A DNA stretch of 22,348 nucleotides from HGM11368 sp051883415 (GTDB lineage Bacteria > Bacillota > Clostridia > Christensenellales > UBA3700). The position numbers and the translations under genes are program-made. The stretch is from NCBI GenBank assembly GCA_051883415.1, contig JBJETR010000004.1:1-22348 (forward strand), in the 5' to 3' direction. Of this stretch, positions 21,866 to 22,348 are shown piece after piece (position 1 is the first letter of the stretch; the number at the start of each line of letters is the position of its first letter). Under the pieces are notes generated by a model that had not been told where the DNA came from, ran no database searches, and saw only the letters and a program-made list of their open reading frames with translations.

Positions 21866-22196
21866 GGTGGGCAGAATGGATTCGCCTTACAGCGAGCCTG
21901 CGAGCGTGCACATCGTAGTAGATGGTTGGTATATGAGCGTAGCGAATATACAGTTGCGTGAAACGCAACAGAAGACATCTCTACCACAAAAATAGACCTA
22001 AGATTTACTTAGGTCTATTTGGTGGGCAGAGATGGATTCGCCTTACAGCGAGCCTGCGAGCGTGCACATCGTAGTAGATGGTTGGTATATGAGCGTAGCG
22101 AATATACAGTTGCGTGAAACGCAACAGAAGACATCTCTACCACAAAAATAGACCTAAGATTTACTTAGGTCTATTTGGTGGGCAGAGATGGATTCG
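21865..22196. repeat. 156-bp tandem repeat carrying the tRNA-Tyr 3' end
   Basis: Copy 1 (21865-22019, 155 bp) and copy 2 (22020-22175, 156 bp) differ by a single missing G near the start; a third, partial copy of 21 bp (22176-22196) is the real 3' end of tRNA-Tyr. Each unit, in the minus direction, holds a CTTAGGTC hairpin, a GTGGTAGAGATG arm, several small stem-loops (such as GTTGCG/CGCAAC and GTATAT/ATATAC), and then a stretch ending CATCTCTGCCCACCA. The arms at the two ends are imperfect inverted repeats. Confidence 0.93.
22149..22175 (-). terminator. Terminator of the tRNA-Thr/tRNA-Tyr unit
   Basis: AATAGACCTAAG and CTTAGGTCTATT arms lie directly after the CCA of tRNA-Tyr, followed by a run of Ts on the minus strand. 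It recurs identically at 21993-22019 as part of the tandem repeat. Confidence 0.85.
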
Positions 22197-22260
22197 AACC
22201 ATCGTAGACAGAGTCGGCAGATTTACAGTCTGCTCCCTTTGGCCGCTCGGGAATCTGCCC
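22176..22260 (-). tRNA. tRNA-Tyr (anticodon GTA)
   Basis: The minus strand folds into a class II tRNA: acceptor GGGCAGA/TCTGCCC, discriminator A and encoded CCA, an anticodon stem GCAGA/TCTGC with loop CTGTAAA (GTA at 22224-22226), a long variable arm, and a TTCGAATC T-loop. It is 11 bp downstream of tRNA-Thr and likely cotranscribed with it. Confidence 0.97.
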
Positions 22261-22271
22261 ATACATAATAT

Positions 22272-22347
22272 TGGAGCTGGTGATCGGAATCGAACCAACA
22301 ACCTGCTGATTACAAATCAGCTGCTCTGCCAATTGAGCTACACCAGC
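22272..22347 (-). tRNA. tRNA-Thr (anticodon TGT)
   Basis: The minus strand gives acceptor GCTGGTG/CACCAGC with an encoded CCA, a D arm with AGCTCAATTGGCAGAGC, an anticodon stem GCTGA/TCAGC with loop TTTGTAA (TGT at 22312-22314), and a T arm with GGTTCGATTCC. The 5' end lies one base from the window edge; its promoter is outside. Confidence 0.97.
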
Positions 22348-22348
22348 A

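Noticed and set aside
21599..21968. Two minus-strand frames of 80 and 86 codons
   Set aside because: They cross terminator hairpins, the XRE coding end and the tandem repeat, and look like translation of structured non-coding DNA.

Overview
The window reads as chromosomal DNA of an AT-rich, endospore-forming member of the Bacillota, most likely a Clostridia lineage. The evidence is a complete spoIIA operon next to spoVA genes, a YunB homologue, a Phe T-box leader, a rhodanese-less ThiI with its own NifS-type desulfurase, and MutS2. I cannot name the genus. Almost everything is on the minus strand; the exceptions are a class A penicillin-binding protein at the left end and a small XRE regulator near the right end.

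Layout by plus-strand coordinate. (1) 28-2271: bifunctional PBP1A-type peptidoglycan synthase, converging on thiI. (2) 14001 down to 2273: one long minus-strand transcription unit. It starts with a T-box leader with a UUC (Phe) specifier, followed by about 0.5 kb of 17/18-bp tandem repeats, then pheS, pheT, a U32 (RlhA/TrhP-like) protein, mutS2, a small membrane protein, a cysteine desulfurase and thiI. These genes overlap or lie 10-12 bp apart. Most of them concern aminoacylation, RNA modification or ribosome rescue, so charged tRNA-Phe level may tune a translation-related gene set. (3) 19250 down to 14495: a sporulation cluster, spoIIAA-spoIIAB-sigF, a hairpin and 32-codon ORF, spoVAC-spoVAD-spoVAEb, then yunB. 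(4) 20793 down to 19392: a GNAT acetyltransferase and an AraC/GyrI-like regulator ending in a good terminator. (5) 20926-21678: an unknown 150-aa gene divergent from a 68-aa XRE repressor. A perfect 18-bp palindrome fills the spacer of a consensus promoter between them, the layout of a small accessory module. (6) 21700-22348: hairpins, a 156-bp tandem repeat carrying the 3' end of tRNA-Tyr, then tRNA-Tyr(GTA) and tRNA-Thr(TGT) on the minus strand.

A theme across the window is tandem duplication of gene 3' ends into the downstream spacer: yunB (about 98-bp unit), spoVAD (about 118-bp unit) and tRNA-Tyr (156-bp unit), besides the 18-bp array inside the pheST leader. The least ordinary items are that array between a T-box terminator and pheS, the hairpin that hides the ribosome binding site ahead of spoVAC, and the structured tRNA-ended repeats beside the XRE module. 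I see no clear new defence or biosynthetic system; most genes are core genes.
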